Assembly (NCBI RefSeq): GCF_001038505.1
Contig: NZ_LDPY01000001.1
Span: 1,550,001-1,614,000, forward strand
Source: Puniceibacterium sp. IMCC21224
Lineage (GTDB): Bacteria; Pseudomonadota; Alphaproteobacteria; Rhodobacterales; Rhodobacteraceae
Direction: 5' to 3'
Length of the DNA: 64,000 bases
Shown: positions 18,526 to 27,662 of the stretch, piece after piece
Layout of the letters: each line of letters opens with the position of its first letter
Position numbering within the stretch: the stretch's first letter is position 1
The notes under the pieces: generated by a model
What the model was told of the DNA's origin: nothing
Seen by the model: only the letters and a program-made list of their open reading frames with translations
Databases searched by the model: none
Position numbers and translations under genes: made by a program

Positions 18526-19389
18526 ATGCGGCGCAGCGTCCTGCCGGTTGTTGTGGTGATCGCGGCGATTCTGATGCTTTGGTATGCGGGGGCAGTCTGG
18601 CTGAACGCAGAATGGGCACGGGATCAGGCGCGACGGGCCGGGGTGGAACTGACGGTTTTTGAACTGGTGGCGGATACCTGGGCCCAGGCAAAACCCAAGC
18701 TTCCGGCACCGCATCAGGTCGGGGTTGAGCTGTGGCAGACGGTGGCAGAGAAGAAAGTCACTTCGCGTCGGTCGCTCGTGTACCACGCCTGGATCACGCT
18801 GAGTGCGACATTGCTGGGGCTGGGTTTAGGGACGGTGTTAGGGTTCACGCTGGCGATCGGGATCGTCTACAATCGGGTGATGGATATGTCGGTGATGCCT
18901 TGGGTGATCGCCAGCCAGACCATCCCGATCCTGGCGATTGCGCCAATGATCATCGTGGTGCTGAACGCCGTCGGGATCAGCGGGCTGCTGCCCAAGGCGA
19001 TCATCAGTATGTATCTGTCGTTCTTTCCAGTCGTGGTGGGCATGGTAAAAGGGCTGCGCAGCCCGGACCGGATGATGCTAGACCAGATGCGCACATGGAA
19101 CGCCAGCGCGACGCAGGAGTTCTGGCGGTTGCGACTACCGATGGCGGCGCCGTATTTCTTTACTTCGATGAAGATCGCGATGGCAGCGTCTCTGGTGGGG
19201 GCCATTGTCGGAGAATTGCCGACGGGGGCCGTCGCGGGGTTGGGGGCGCGGTTGCTGGCGGGCTCGTACTATGGACAGACGATTCAGATCTGGTCGGCGC
19301 TGATCATGGCGGCGGCTCTGGCGGCGCTGATGGTGGGCCTGATCGGGGTTTTACAGCGGGTAACGCTGAAGCGGATGGGCATGGTATGA
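18526..19389 (+). CDS. ABC transporter permease, NitT/TauT type (first)
   Basis: A 287-residue BPD_transp_1 permease with an N-terminal anchor (VLPVVVVIAAILMLWYAGAV) and about six membrane segments. The EAA-like coupling loop lies around QMRTWNASATQEFWRLRLPMAAPYF. I start at ATG 18526, which overlaps the stop of a 61-codon frame (18341-18526) by one base; an in-frame GTG at 18523 is equally possible. The longer frame from 18403 adds a polar, poorly supported extension. Confidence 0.88.
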   Translation: MRRSVLPVVVVIAAILMLWYAGAVWLNAEWARDQARRAGVELTVFELVADTWAQAKPKLPAPHQVGVELWQTVAEKKVTSRRSLVYHAWITLSATLLGLGLGTVLGFTLAIGIVYNRVMDMSVMPWVIASQTIPILAIAPMIIVVLNAVGISGLLPKAIISMYLSFFPVVVGMVKGLRSPDRMMLDQMRTWNASATQEFWRLRLPMAAPYFFTSMKIAMAASLVGAIVGELPTGAVAGLGARLLAGSYYGQTIQIWSALIMAAALAALMVGLIGVLQRVTLKRMGMV

Positions 19390-20222
19390 ACCTGGTGGCG
19401 CTGGCGGTGGTGATCTGGGCGGTCGGCTGGGCGCTGAACGTCTGGCTTGTGCGACGTGGGCGCGGCGGAGTGTTGGTTCCGGTGATCTTTGGCCTGACCA
19501 TCGTGCTGGTCTGGGAATGTCTGGTGCGCGGGCTTGAGGTTAGTCCGGTGCTGCTGCCCACACCTTCGGCGATTGCCGTGCGGTTTGCTGCATCGACCAA
19601 TGTGCTGTGGGAGGATTTTGTTCAGACGGTAATCAAGGGCGCATTGACGGGCTATGTCACCGGGTGCGGCGCTGCATTTGTACTGGCGATTGTGGTGGAC
19701 CGGTTCGATTTTCTGCGACGGGGCCTGCTTCCGGTGGGTAATTTCGTCGCCGCTTTGCCGATCATCGGGCTTGCTCCGATTATGGTGATGTGGTTCGGGT
19801 TCAACTGGCACAGCAAGGCCGCGGTTGTCGTGGTCATGGTGTTCTTTCCGATGCTGGTGAATACGGTACAGGGGTTGGCTGATAGCAGCGCCATGCAGCG
19901 AGATCTGATGCGGACTTATGCGGCGGGCTACTGGATCACGCTTTGGAAATTACGGCTGCCGACGGCGATGCCCTTTATCTTTAACGGGTTGAAGATTGCC
20001 ACCACGCTGGCGCTGATCGGGGCAATCGTCGCTGAATTTTTCGGCTCTCCGATCCGGGGCATGGGCTTTCGCATCTCGACCAGTGTCGGGCAGCTTGCGC
20101 TTGATCTGGTATGGGCGGAAATCGTCGTTGCGGCTTTGGCGGGATCGGCCTTTTATGGGGGTGTGGCGATGCTGGAACGGGTGGTGACCTTTTGGCATCC
20201 GTCACAACGCGGTCGGACGTGA
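19386..20222 (+). CDS. ABC transporter permease, NitT/TauT type (second)
   Basis: A 278-residue BPD_transp_1 permease with ATGA overlap to the first permease. It is strongly hydrophobic, with the coupling loop near RTYAAGYWITLWKLRLPTAMPF. Two different permease genes imply a heterodimeric channel. The large open frame extending upstream to 18732 is a shadow of the first permease. Confidence 0.9.
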   Translation: MNLVALAVVIWAVGWALNVWLVRRGRGGVLVPVIFGLTIVLVWECLVRGLEVSPVLLPTPSAIAVRFAASTNVLWEDFVQTVIKGALTGYVTGCGAAFVLAIVVDRFDFLRRGLLPVGNFVAALPIIGLAPIMVMWFGFNWHSKAAVVVVMVFFPMLVNTVQGLADSSAMQRDLMRTYAAGYWITLWKLRLPTAMPFIFNGLKIATTLALIGAIVAEFFGSPIRGMGFRISTSVGQLALDLVWAEIVVAALAGSAFYGGVAMLERVVTFWHPSQRGRT

Positions 20223-20257
20223 TACAAAATCAACAGGACCAACAGGGAGTTAAGACA

Positions 20258-21235
20258 ATGAAAAAAATTGGAATGGTAACAGCTGCGGCGCTGGGCCTGA
20301 CGGCCAGTGTTGCGACGGCGGCGGATGATATGACGCTGCAACTCAAATGGGTGACGCAGGCGCAGTTCGGGGGCTATTACGTCGCGCTCGAAAAAGGATT
20401 CTATGAAGAAGAGGATCTGAATGTCACGATCAAACCGGGTGGGCCGGATATCGCTCCGGTTCAGGTGTTGCTGGGCGGCGGTGCGGATGTGATGGTGGAC
20501 TGGCTTCCCTCGGCGCTTGCTGCGCGGGAAAAAGGTGCGCCGATTGTGAACATCGCGCAGCCGTTTGCCAGTTCGGGTCTGATGCTGACCTGTCTCAAGG
20601 AGCATGGCATCACATCGCCCGCAGATTTTCCCGGTCATACGCTTGGCACCTGGTTCTTTGGCAACGAGATCCCGCTCTATTCCTGGATGGGCAAGCTGGG
20701 CTATGCCACCGACGGATCGGATGGCGGTGTGACGATCCAGAAGATCAACTTTAACGTTGATCCGCTGCTGCAAAAGCAGGTCGAATGCGCCACCACGATG
20801 ACCTATAACGAATATTGGCAGGTGATTGATGCGGGCCTGGCGCCTGACGATCTGGTGGTTTTCAAGTATGAGGACGAAGGCATCTCGACTCTTGAGGATG
20901 GCCTGTACACCACCGAAGATAAGCTGGCCGATCCGGCTGAAGTTGAAAAGCTGGTCCGCTTTGTTCGTGCTTCGATGAAGGGCTGGAAATACGCCGAGGC
21001 GAACCCGGACGAAGCTGCGGATATCGTGCTCGAATATGACGAGACCGGTGCCCAGACCGAAAAGCACCAGCGCCGTATGATGGGCGAAATTGCCAAACTG
21101 ACTGCCGGATCCGACGGCGCGCTGGACGAGGCGGCGTTTGATCGCTCGGCCGAGATAACGATGGAAGGTGGCATGATCACCGAAGCGCCGGAAGGTGCCT
21201 GGACCCACGCTATCACCGACGAAGCCTTGAAATAG
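20258..21235 (+). CDS. NMT1/THI5-like periplasmic substrate-binding protein
   Basis: A 325-residue binding protein with a signal peptide (MKKIGMVTAAALGLTASVAT, cleavage near AA-DD). The NMT1/THI5 fold is seen from LKWVTQAQFGGYYVALEKGF and the DVMVDWLPSALAAREKG segment. Relatives bind pyrimidine-like compounds (thiamine pyrimidine moiety, formylaminopyrimidine), which fits a pyrimidine locus. It is the last gene of the transporter operon, 35 bases after the second permease, and is followed by a terminator. Confidence 0.88.
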   Translation: MKKIGMVTAAALGLTASVATAADDMTLQLKWVTQAQFGGYYVALEKGFYEEEDLNVTIKPGGPDIAPVQVLLGGGADVMVDWLPSALAAREKGAPIVNIAQPFASSGLMLTCLKEHGITSPADFPGHTLGTWFFGNEIPLYSWMGKLGYATDGSDGGVTIQKINFNVDPLLQKQVECATTMTYNEYWQVIDAGLAPDDLVVFKYEDEGISTLEDGLYTTEDKLADPAEVEKLVRFVRASMKGWKYAEANPDEAADIVLEYDETGAQTEKHQRRMMGEIAKLTAGSDGALDEAAFDRSAEITMEGGMITEAPEGAWTHAITDEALK

Positions 21236-21326
21236 CGGCGACTTCGCCTTGAAATCAGCGGGGTGTTTCCCTTGGAGCCACTCCATTGTCAGTTCGCGGA
21301 ACAGTTTCACTGGCGCGAGCGAAATG

Positions 21327-21358
21327 AGGGGCAGCCTTTCGGCCGCCCCTTTTGTTTT
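21327..21358 (+). terminator. Terminator of the pyrimidine transporter operon
   Basis: The stem AGGGGC-GCC/GGC-GCCCCT, with one internal mismatch and loop TTTC, is followed by TTTGTTTT. Confidence 0.85.
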
Positions 21359-21565
21359 GAAATGTCTGTTCGAAAATGCGTAGCCACATCCGGGGAGATA
21401 CGGAAAAGGTTTGGTCTGAAATCCGCGTGCATGATGTGCCGTTTGGGTAGCCACCCAGTGTGACAAGGGCATGTCAGTTCAACAAAGCTTTTCTTGCGGC
21501 GCGCGGGAAAGGCGCAAATCAGACTGCGGTGTGGATTCGCGCCTAGGATCAGGCCGGAAGCCGGT
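21359..21565. other. Intergenic stretch without a recognised gene
   Basis: Between the transporter terminator and the phnM stop. Only short overlapping frames with no protein-like features. Confidence 0.5.
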
Positions 21566-22747
21566 TTATTCCGCTGCCAGCGCGATTTCGCTGCGTACCC
21601 CGAGGAACCGTTGTGCGGCTTCACCCGCCAGATGGGTAATGCGACCGCCGCTGATTGTGGCCTCAATCGCGCGGGTGTGTTTGTGAACCACAACTAGATC
21701 GGCGCGCAATCCGTAATCGATGACGCCACGGTCCGGCAGACGCAGGATCTGTGCGGGGGTGGCTGAAATCATCGCCCAGGCCTGAGGTAAAGACAGAACA
21801 TTGTCGTCGACCAGTCGGAACGCCGCTTGCAACAGTGCCGGGTAGTAGAAATCCGACACCAACACATCACAAAGCCGGGTGCGGATCAGATCGATAGCCG
21901 CCACATGCCCGGCTTGTGATCCGCCACGTACCACGTTGGGGGCCCCCATCAATACCGGATCGCCGACGGCGCGTGCGAGGGCGGCGACACCGCGCCGCAA
22001 GGGAAATTCGCAAATCTTGGCGCCAATCATCGAAAACGTCTCTCGGGTTTCGCCGTCGGGGTCGTCATGGCTGCCATAGACCACGCCGAGCGTGTCGAAC
22101 GCCTCGGCAAGACGGCAGAGATAGCGTGGGACATCCCGCTTTTGCGCCTGGGCGCGGCGGATCACATCCAGCATCTGGGCAGCGCTGCTTTCGGTGTCCC
22201 TTGCCCAGTTGACCAGTGAATCGGGGCTGGAAATGGCCGTGGCCAGCGTCTGCTCAATATGATTGTTGAATACGACATACTTTACGCGGTGGCGGCGTAC
22301 GGCGGCAAGCAAGCGGTCAGCGGTGTCGGTGGTATGGGTCTCGCATCTGATCTGCACACGCAGATCGGTAAGGGCCTGCGCGCGGTAACGGTCCAGCGCC
22401 CGAAGGAACTGTTCCGCATGATCGGGGCTGCGCAGCCCTCCCTCCCAGCTCCAGCCCTGGGTGATCCAAGCGGTGGTGACACCGTTCGCGGCGGCATCGC
22501 GGTCAGTGGCCCGCAGGGCGCTCTCGATCGAGAAGGCCGCGTTGGGGCGTGGCATCTGATGCCGTTCACAGGCATCGCCATGCAGATCAATGATTCCAGG
22601 CAGGATGTAGTAGCCCGAAAGGTCCACCTCGGGCAGGGGCCCCTTGGAGATGCGCCCATTCTTGATCGCGACCGAACGGTTCTGCAGCGTGCCATCACGC
22701 AGCGAGGTGGCGCCGGTCAGGCGAAGGGAAAGGGGCGAAGGGATCAT
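21566..22747 (-). CDS. phnM: PhnM-like alpha-D-ribose 1-methylphosphonate 5-triphosphate diphosphatase
   Basis: A 393-residue amidohydrolase-superfamily protein. The metal site begins with PGIIDLHGDACERHQMPRP, followed by HTTDTADRL, FNNHIEQT, YGSHDDPD and the late SDFYYPALLQAAFRL, all PhnM-like. In the C-P lyase pathway PhnM removes diphosphate before phosphonate cleavage. No phnGHIJKL genes are present, so it acts with genes elsewhere or has another substrate. The DUF1045 gene just upstream on the same strand supports a phosphonate context. Confidence 0.88.
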   Translation of the reverse strand: MIPSPLSLRLTGATSLRDGTLQNRSVAIKNGRISKGPLPEVDLSGYYILPGIIDLHGDACERHQMPRPNAAFSIESALRATDRDAAANGVTTAWITQGWSWEGGLRSPDHAEQFLRALDRYRAQALTDLRVQIRCETHTTDTADRLLAAVRRHRVKYVVFNNHIEQTLATAISSPDSLVNWARDTESSAAQMLDVIRRAQAQKRDVPRYLCRLAEAFDTLGVVYGSHDDPDGETRETFSMIGAKICEFPLRRGVAALARAVGDPVLMGAPNVVRGGSQAGHVAAIDLIRTRLCDVLVSDFYYPALLQAAFRLVDDNVLSLPQAWAMISATPAQILRLPDRGVIDYGLRADLVVVHKHTRAIEATISGGRITHLAGEAAQRFLGVRSEIALAAE

Positions 22748-22881
22748 CGGGGGACTGCACCTGAAATTTGCTTGACACTAGCGGGGCAATGTATCGGTCA
22801 AGTGACAGAATTTTGCGGGAAATCCGGTTCTTTTCCATCAATGCGGGTGTAAATGGATCGTGGACAACCGCGCGCCGGAAC

Positions 22882-23568
22882 TCATTCGCCAAAAGGGATG
22901 CGATGTAGCGCGTGGAACCGGCCTTGCTCATCTTCGCCGCATAGTGTCAGCGCGTCGATGACATAGGGGCGCGGTAGCAAAGGGGCCAAATGCGGCATCA
23001 ACGCTGCGTGCGTGGTGGTAAGGTTGGTGCGCGACAGCCGATCGGTAAGTGTGATGTGAAACCGGAACGCCTCGAAGACGTAGGGATAGCCCCAGCGTAG
23101 CAGCAATGCGTTTTGCACAGGACTAAGGCGGGCGTTGCGGCGGCTCGCCAGTTCCAGTGGGCTCAGCGCGGCGCGCAACGGGTCGAGCCGGGTGACCGCA
23201 GCATCTGCCAGCGCCGAGAGGGCGCGGGTGTCGCCCTCTGGGGTGAGGGCCAGAAAACGACCAAGCGGGCCAAGCGCCAGCCCGTCGAGGGTTATCGGCG
23301 TCATCTCGCGACAGAGCTGTGCGAAACAGCGCGCCAGGTCGTCGGGAGTTGCCCCGGGAGCAAGGCGAAAAGGCGGTTTTATCGTTCCGTGCATGCCATA
23401 TTTGCGCGGTGTCGCAGTCAGGTTATGGGGATCGTCAGGCAGACCCGCGATCTCAGGCGCGGCAGTATCTTTACCACGGGCGACGTCCCAACCCAGCCAG
23501 GCCGCGCCAAAGTCAGCCAGCGGTCCTGGCGGGCAGGTATGGTAAACAGCGTAGCGGCTGAACTGCAT
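22882..23568 (-). CDS. DUF1045 phosphonate-metabolism protein (2H phosphoesterase fold)
   Basis: A 228-residue protein with the two HxT motifs of the 2H phosphoesterase superfamily: GMHGTIKPPF and FRFHITLTDRL. DUF1045 members are commonly encoded in phosphonate clusters, and this one is 134 bases upstream of phnM. The ATG at 23568 (MQFSRYAVYHTCPPG) is preceded by AAGGA; the longer in-frame extension lacks support. Substrate unknown; cyclic phosphate opening is plausible from the fold. Confidence 0.82.
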   Translation of the reverse strand: MQFSRYAVYHTCPPGPLADFGAAWLGWDVARGKDTAAPEIAGLPDDPHNLTATPRKYGMHGTIKPPFRLAPGATPDDLARCFAQLCREMTPITLDGLALGPLGRFLALTPEGDTRALSALADAAVTRLDPLRAALSPLELASRRNARLSPVQNALLLRWGYPYVFEAFRFHITLTDRLSRTNLTTTHAALMPHLAPLLPRPYVIDALTLCGEDEQGRFHALHRIPFGE

Positions 23569-23671
23569 GGGTCTTTTGGTCCTTTCCGGCCCTGTACCAC
23601 AATGATATGACTCAGATGGCATGACGCAAGCGAGTGTCTTCACCAATCTGCGGCCGCTGATGCGGGGCGGG

Positions 23672-24901
23672 TCAGAGTGCGCCAGGTACTCCGTTTGATG
23701 GATCGCGATACCAGCCGTCATTCAGGTCAAACCGATCCAACCCGGCAAAGCGGGTGACACGGGACAGTTCGGCGGTAAGACGTGCCTGACGCGCGTCAGT
23801 CCAGCGCACCCCAACTTCGGGCCAGAGGCCGGTGACATTTAGCACACCGCCCGCCCGGTCGGCCTTCATGTCGATCCGGCCCACCAGACGGTCACCTTCG
23901 AGCAGGGGAAAGACGTAGTAGCCGTATCGCCGCTTGGGCGCGGGTACAAAAACTTCGATCCGGTAGTGAAAGCCGAACAGCCGCTCGGCGCGCGCCCGGT
24001 CACGCAGCGCCGGGTCAAACGGGCTGAGCACGCGCATTCGGGCGGGGGGTGTCGGTGCGACCTCGGCCTCGCTCAGCACATCGGGGCGGGCAAAGCTGCG
24101 GCGCAACTGCCCGTCAGCACCCTGCACATCCACCTCGATCAGGGTACCTGCGGAGAGGGCCTGTGCCGTCCATGCGGCGGCCTCTTTCGCAGAGGCAATG
24201 TCCCAAAAGGCGGCAATCTCTCCGCTGGTGGCAAAGCCAAGCCGGTCGATCGCCGCGTTGCAGAGCCAGTCGATGCTGTGATCCGGGTCAGGGAGGACGT
24301 CGCGCAAATCGTCGGGGATCACGTTCGGGCTAAGGTCATAAACTTTGCGAAACCCGTCGCGCCGGGTCACCGACAGGGTGCCGCTGCGCCACAGATATTC
24401 CAGTGCAGTCTTGGACGGGTGCCAATCCCACCATCCACCAGAGCCGCGTGCCTCACCCTCACCCACATCGGCGGAACAGACCGGGCCCTGTTCGCGGATG
24501 CGTTTGACGATGGTCTGGCATTGCTCAAGATAGCCCGCCCGGCGACCATCGCGCCAACGCCCCGGCAACTGTTCAGCGTCCCGAGCGAACTTGATCTGCC
24601 AGTGCGGATAAAATGCCGTCGGGATGATCGCGGCGTCATGGGTCCAGTGTTCGAACAGCGTGCGGTCGCGGTCCAGCAATGGCGCCAGATGTGCGGGCCG
24701 ATAGCTTTGTCGCCGGGCAAACAGGATCATGTGGTGGGCGCGTTGCACCGTGTTGATGCTGTCGACCTGCACAAATCCCAGCCGCTGAATCAGAGCGCAG
24801 AGATCGTCACCCTTGGTAGGGCCGCTTGGTGACTCTGCCAGCGCGTGACGATGCAGGAACAGCCGCCGGGCAAGGCGGTTGGGCAGGATGGAACGGGTCA
24901 T
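23672..24901 (-). CDS. YcaQ/AlkX-like winged-helix DNA glycosylase
   Basis: A 409-residue member of the HTH_42 (YcaQ/AlkZ) superfamily, enzymes that unhook DNA interstrand crosslinks and excise alkylated bases. The catalytic segment LGFVQVDSINTVQRAHH has the Q-x-D form described for the YcaQ/AlkX branch, not the Q-x-Q of AlkZ. Further family marks are WTHDAAIIP and the C-terminal YYVFPLLEGDRLVGRIDMKADR. I use ATG 24901 (MTRSILPNRLARRLFL); there is no strong ribosome site. It is only 25 bases from the LacI gene end. Confidence 0.82.
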   Translation of the reverse strand: MTRSILPNRLARRLFLHRHALAESPSGPTKGDDLCALIQRLGFVQVDSINTVQRAHHMILFARRQSYRPAHLAPLLDRDRTLFEHWTHDAAIIPTAFYPHWQIKFARDAEQLPGRWRDGRRAGYLEQCQTIVKRIREQGPVCSADVGEGEARGSGGWWDWHPSKTALEYLWRSGTLSVTRRDGFRKVYDLSPNVIPDDLRDVLPDPDHSIDWLCNAAIDRLGFATSGEIAAFWDIASAKEAAAWTAQALSAGTLIEVDVQGADGQLRRSFARPDVLSEAEVAPTPPARMRVLSPFDPALRDRARAERLFGFHYRIEVFVPAPKRRYGYYVFPLLEGDRLVGRIDMKADRAGGVLNVTGLWPEVGVRWTDARQARLTAELSRVTRFAGLDRFDLNDGWYRDPSNGVPGAL

Positions 24902-24926
24902 GCCGAAAGTGGCCGCGCGTGCAACA

Positions 24927-25952
24927 TCAGCGCCGCTTGAGCGTGTCGCCAAAAGTGATTTTGGGCGTCAGTTCGACCAGGGTTTCGATCTCGGCATTCG
25001 GATCTTCGACCCGTGCGGCAATGATCTGGGCGGCGCGTTTGCCGATTTCCGCTCGACAGGCATCCATCGTCGCCAGTTGACGCGGCAACCCTTGCAGCAG
25101 TTCGACCCCGTTGAACCCGGCCAGGCCAATCTGCATCGGGATATCGATTCCTTTTTCCAGCAGGTACAGCAATCCGCCCGCCGCAATCATGTCATTGGAA
25201 TAATATAGAAAATCCAGATCTTCGGTGCGCTCCAATAGGGCTTGTGTCATCTCGCGCCCCTTGGCAAGAGCGGAACCGCCGGAATAGAAAATCTGATCCG
25301 CAACCTCAACTCCGCCCTTAGCCAATGCCTCGGTAAACCCTTCGAAGCGTTTGCGGGCGCGGTGATCCAGCGGCATCTTGGTGCCCAGAAAGCCGATGCG
25401 TTCGTAATTCGCCTTGAGGATCGCCTGCGCCATCATCCGACCTGCGCGGCGATGAGAAATTCCGACCATCGCATCGACCGGCGTGCCGTCCACATCCATG
25501 ATCTCGACCACCGGAATACCGCTGTTCTTAAGCATGGCGCGAGCGGCATCGGTATGTTCAATGCCTGCGATGATCACGCCTGAGGGTCGCCAAGAGAGCA
25601 TTTCATACAACACCCGCTCTTCTTTTTCGGGCAGGTAATCCGTGACGCCGAACACCGGCTGCAATTCAGTCTCTTCCAACACGTGGGAAATGCCGGTCAG
25701 CACCTCAGGAAACACCATGTTGCTGAGGGACGGCACAATAACCGCGACCAGGTTCACCCGCTGGCTGGCCAGAGCGCCCGCGATCTTGTTGGGAACATAG
25801 CCCAGCGTCTTGGCCGCCTCGAGCACCTTTTCCCGGGTTTCGGCTGAGACATCGCCGCGGTTGCGCAGCACCCGGCTGACAGTCATTTCAGAAACGCCAG
25901 ATGCCTCAGAGACATCACGGAGCGTCAGGGGGCGGGGGTCGTCATGAGCCAC
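24927..25952 (-). CDS. LacI-family transcriptional regulator
   Basis: A 341-residue regulator. The N-terminal HTH is LTLRDVSEASGVSEMTVSRVL with the hinge helix NKIAGALASQRV, followed by a periplasmic-binding-protein-like domain. It resembles GntR-type gluconate repressors. The start is GTG 25952, seven bases after GAGGAG; the longer frame upstream runs through the tRNA-Arg gene and is false. No sugar gene lies nearby, so its target is unclear. Confidence 0.88.
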   Translation of the reverse strand: MAHDDPRPLTLRDVSEASGVSEMTVSRVLRNRGDVSAETREKVLEAAKTLGYVPNKIAGALASQRVNLVAVIVPSLSNMVFPEVLTGISHVLEETELQPVFGVTDYLPEKEERVLYEMLSWRPSGVIIAGIEHTDAARAMLKNSGIPVVEIMDVDGTPVDAMVGISHRRAGRMMAQAILKANYERIGFLGTKMPLDHRARKRFEGFTEALAKGGVEVADQIFYSGGSALAKGREMTQALLERTEDLDFLYYSNDMIAAGGLLYLLEKGIDIPMQIGLAGFNGVELLQGLPRQLATMDACRAEIGKRAAQIIAARVEDPNAEIETLVELTPKITFGDTLKRR

Positions 25953-26105
25953 ATACGCTCTCCTCAATTGGGCATGTTCGCGGGTAACGTAGAACGGCAG
26001 AGTGCCACATGGTAGGGGTATCTGAACGGGATTGTTGGCAATAGGCGAAAATCGTAGTTCCAGTAGATGACAAGCCGGAAGTGGCGGGCTATGCAGTCGT
26101 GGCGT

Positions 26106-26182
26106 GGTCCCGTGGCTCAACTGGATAGAGCAGCCCCCTCCTAAGGGGCAGGTTGCAGGTTCGAATCCTGCCGGGGTCACCA
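26106..26182 (+). tRNA. tRNA-Arg (anticodon CCT)
   Basis: A 77-nt cloverleaf with encoded CCA. The acceptor GGTCCCG pairs with CGGGGTC (two G-U pairs), the anticodon arm GCCCC-CTCCTAA-GGGGC gives CCT, and the T arm is GCAGG-TTCGAAT-CCTGC. tRNA-Arg genes are common integration sites, and the mobilizable element begins immediately downstream. Confidence 0.96.
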
Positions 26183-26337
26183 AAAACACCTGAAAAATAT
26201 GGCTTATTTACAGGGCTTTGTGCAGGAGCTTGCAGAAACTCCCGTGAGCTTTCGGGCCGAATTCTGCTGAAACGGCGGAAATCTCGTACAAATCCCGTAC
26301 AAAATTCGCACGTCCTTGCGTCTTTTGAAGCCTTCCA

Positions 26338-27192
26338 ATGAGCTGGCGGGTTGCAAACACATGCGCGGAACGGAAGTTCGGCAGCGCCACACGCAAGCAG
26401 ATCATCATGTTCTTGGCGGACAAGGCGTCAGATGATGGTTCAGGTATCTGGTGTTCCAAGGGCACAATCCAGCGACATACCGAGCTGGGGGAGACCACGG
26501 TTAAGCGAACCGTCCGCGAGTTTTTGAAAGAAGGTATCTTGATCGAGACCGGCGCACGCACCTGCAAGAACGGTTTCACCGTCGTCTACCGGATCGATCT
26601 GGCCAAGGTTGAGGCGCTGGACCCCACGCTTGAACCCGAGATTGAGACGGGGTCCACAGTGGCCCCCGTCCAGTCTGGACCGGGTACGGGGTCCACTGTG
26701 GCCGGGGTACCGGGGCCACCACGGCCCCCAAACCATCCTAAAACCATCCATAAACCACCTACGCGCGAGCGCGAGGCGGCGGCGGATCAAGAAGCTGAGA
26801 AGGTTTTGGCAGCTTACCCGCCCGACCGGCTGCGGGGCAAAGCGGCCTGCCTTGTCCAGATCGAAGAGGCCATGAAGGAAGGTATCAGGTCAGAGGACAT
26901 GCGGCAGGCCGTCCAAGCTTATGCCACCGACAGCGCTGGTTTTACCCGCTCCAAGGTCTGCTTTTCCGACAACTGGTTTCAGTTGCGGCGCTGGCAGGCT
27001 TATGTCGAGAAGCAGGCGGAAGATCGAGAAAAGGCGACCGCGTTGCAGGCGGACCACCATGCGCGGCTGGCCTGCTGGATCAGTGATCGCAGCCCGATGT
27101 GCAAACACATCACGGCCAAGCAGATCGACGGATTGCTGGCCTCAAGGCTGGTGACGCAGGCCCAAATCCTAGCCGCAGGCCTCAAATCATGA
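26338..27192 (+). CDS. Helix-turn-helix protein of a mobilization module
   Basis: A 284-residue protein. The N-terminal winged HTH (RKQIIMFLADKASDDGSGI, STKGTIQRHTEL-like segment, KRTVREFLKEGI) resembles HTH_36 domains of plasmid replication or regulatory proteins. A Pro/Gly-rich linker (about residues 110-150) and a helical C-terminal domain follow. Its ATGA overlap with the MobC-like gene shows it belongs to the mobilization operon. It could be a replication initiator-like or regulatory protein. Confidence 0.65.
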   Translation: MSWRVANTCAERKFGSATRKQIIMFLADKASDDGSGIWCSKGTIQRHTELGETTVKRTVREFLKEGILIETGARTCKNGFTVVYRIDLAKVEALDPTLEPEIETGSTVAPVQSGPGTGSTVAGVPGPPRPPNHPKTIHKPPTREREAAADQEAEKVLAAYPPDRLRGKAACLVQIEEAMKEGIRSEDMRQAVQAYATDSAGFTRSKVCFSDNWFQLRRWQAYVEKQAEDREKATALQADHHARLACWISDRSPMCKHITAKQIDGLLASRLVTQAQILAAGLKS

Positions 27193-27662
27193 CCGCTACT
27201 GATCCCACTGAAGAGCAAACAGCAAGGCGACCCATGTCATACGCTGGCGCTGCTGACACGGGACCTTGCGAGGGGCGGCAAGCCTCCCCTTCGAACCCCA
27301 CCGGCGCTGGCAAAGCCCGCACCAAAGAGCCGCTGGCCGAGACCTTCGTCTTTCGGTGCACAGCGGCAGAGAAGGCCCAGTTGCGCGCCAAGGCCGAGGC
27401 CGCTGGCTTGCCTGCCGCGACCCTGCTGCGCGAGGCACTTGGGCTGACCGAGGCCCGCCGTCGCAAGCCCATCCCCCGCGTCGATCCGGCGCTCGTGCTG
27501 GCCGTCGGGCGCATCGGCGGCAACCTCAACCAGATCGCCCGCTGGCTGAACCGCGCGATGCTGGCGGGTCGCGTTGATCTCGACACGCTCACCGTTGCCC
27601 GCCGCTTGCTGACAATCGAGCGCCAGCTTGCCCAGATCGTCGAGGCCGCACGCCGATGCTGA
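27189..27662 (+). CDS. MobC-like relaxosome accessory protein
   Basis: A 157-residue protein. The C-terminal part contains the MobC pattern (RCTAAEKAQLRAKAEAAGLP, then VGRIGGNLNQIARWLNRA). MobC proteins bind oriT and help the relaxase melt DNA. It starts at ATG 27189 overlapping the previous stop, and its own stop overlaps the relaxase start by 7 bases. The first 45 residues look unstructured. Confidence 0.8.
   Translation: MTATDPTEEQTARRPMSYAGAADTGPCEGRQASPSNPTGAGKARTKEPLAETFVFRCTAAEKAQLRAKAEAAGLPAATLLREALGLTEARRRKPIPRVDPALVLAVGRIGGNLNQIARWLNRAMLAGRVDLDTLTVARRLLTIERQLAQIVEAARRC

Noticed and set aside
24927..26189. LacI regulator with a long N-terminal extension
   Set aside because: The extra codons run through tRNA-Arg; GTG 25952 has a good ribosome site and gives the normal length.
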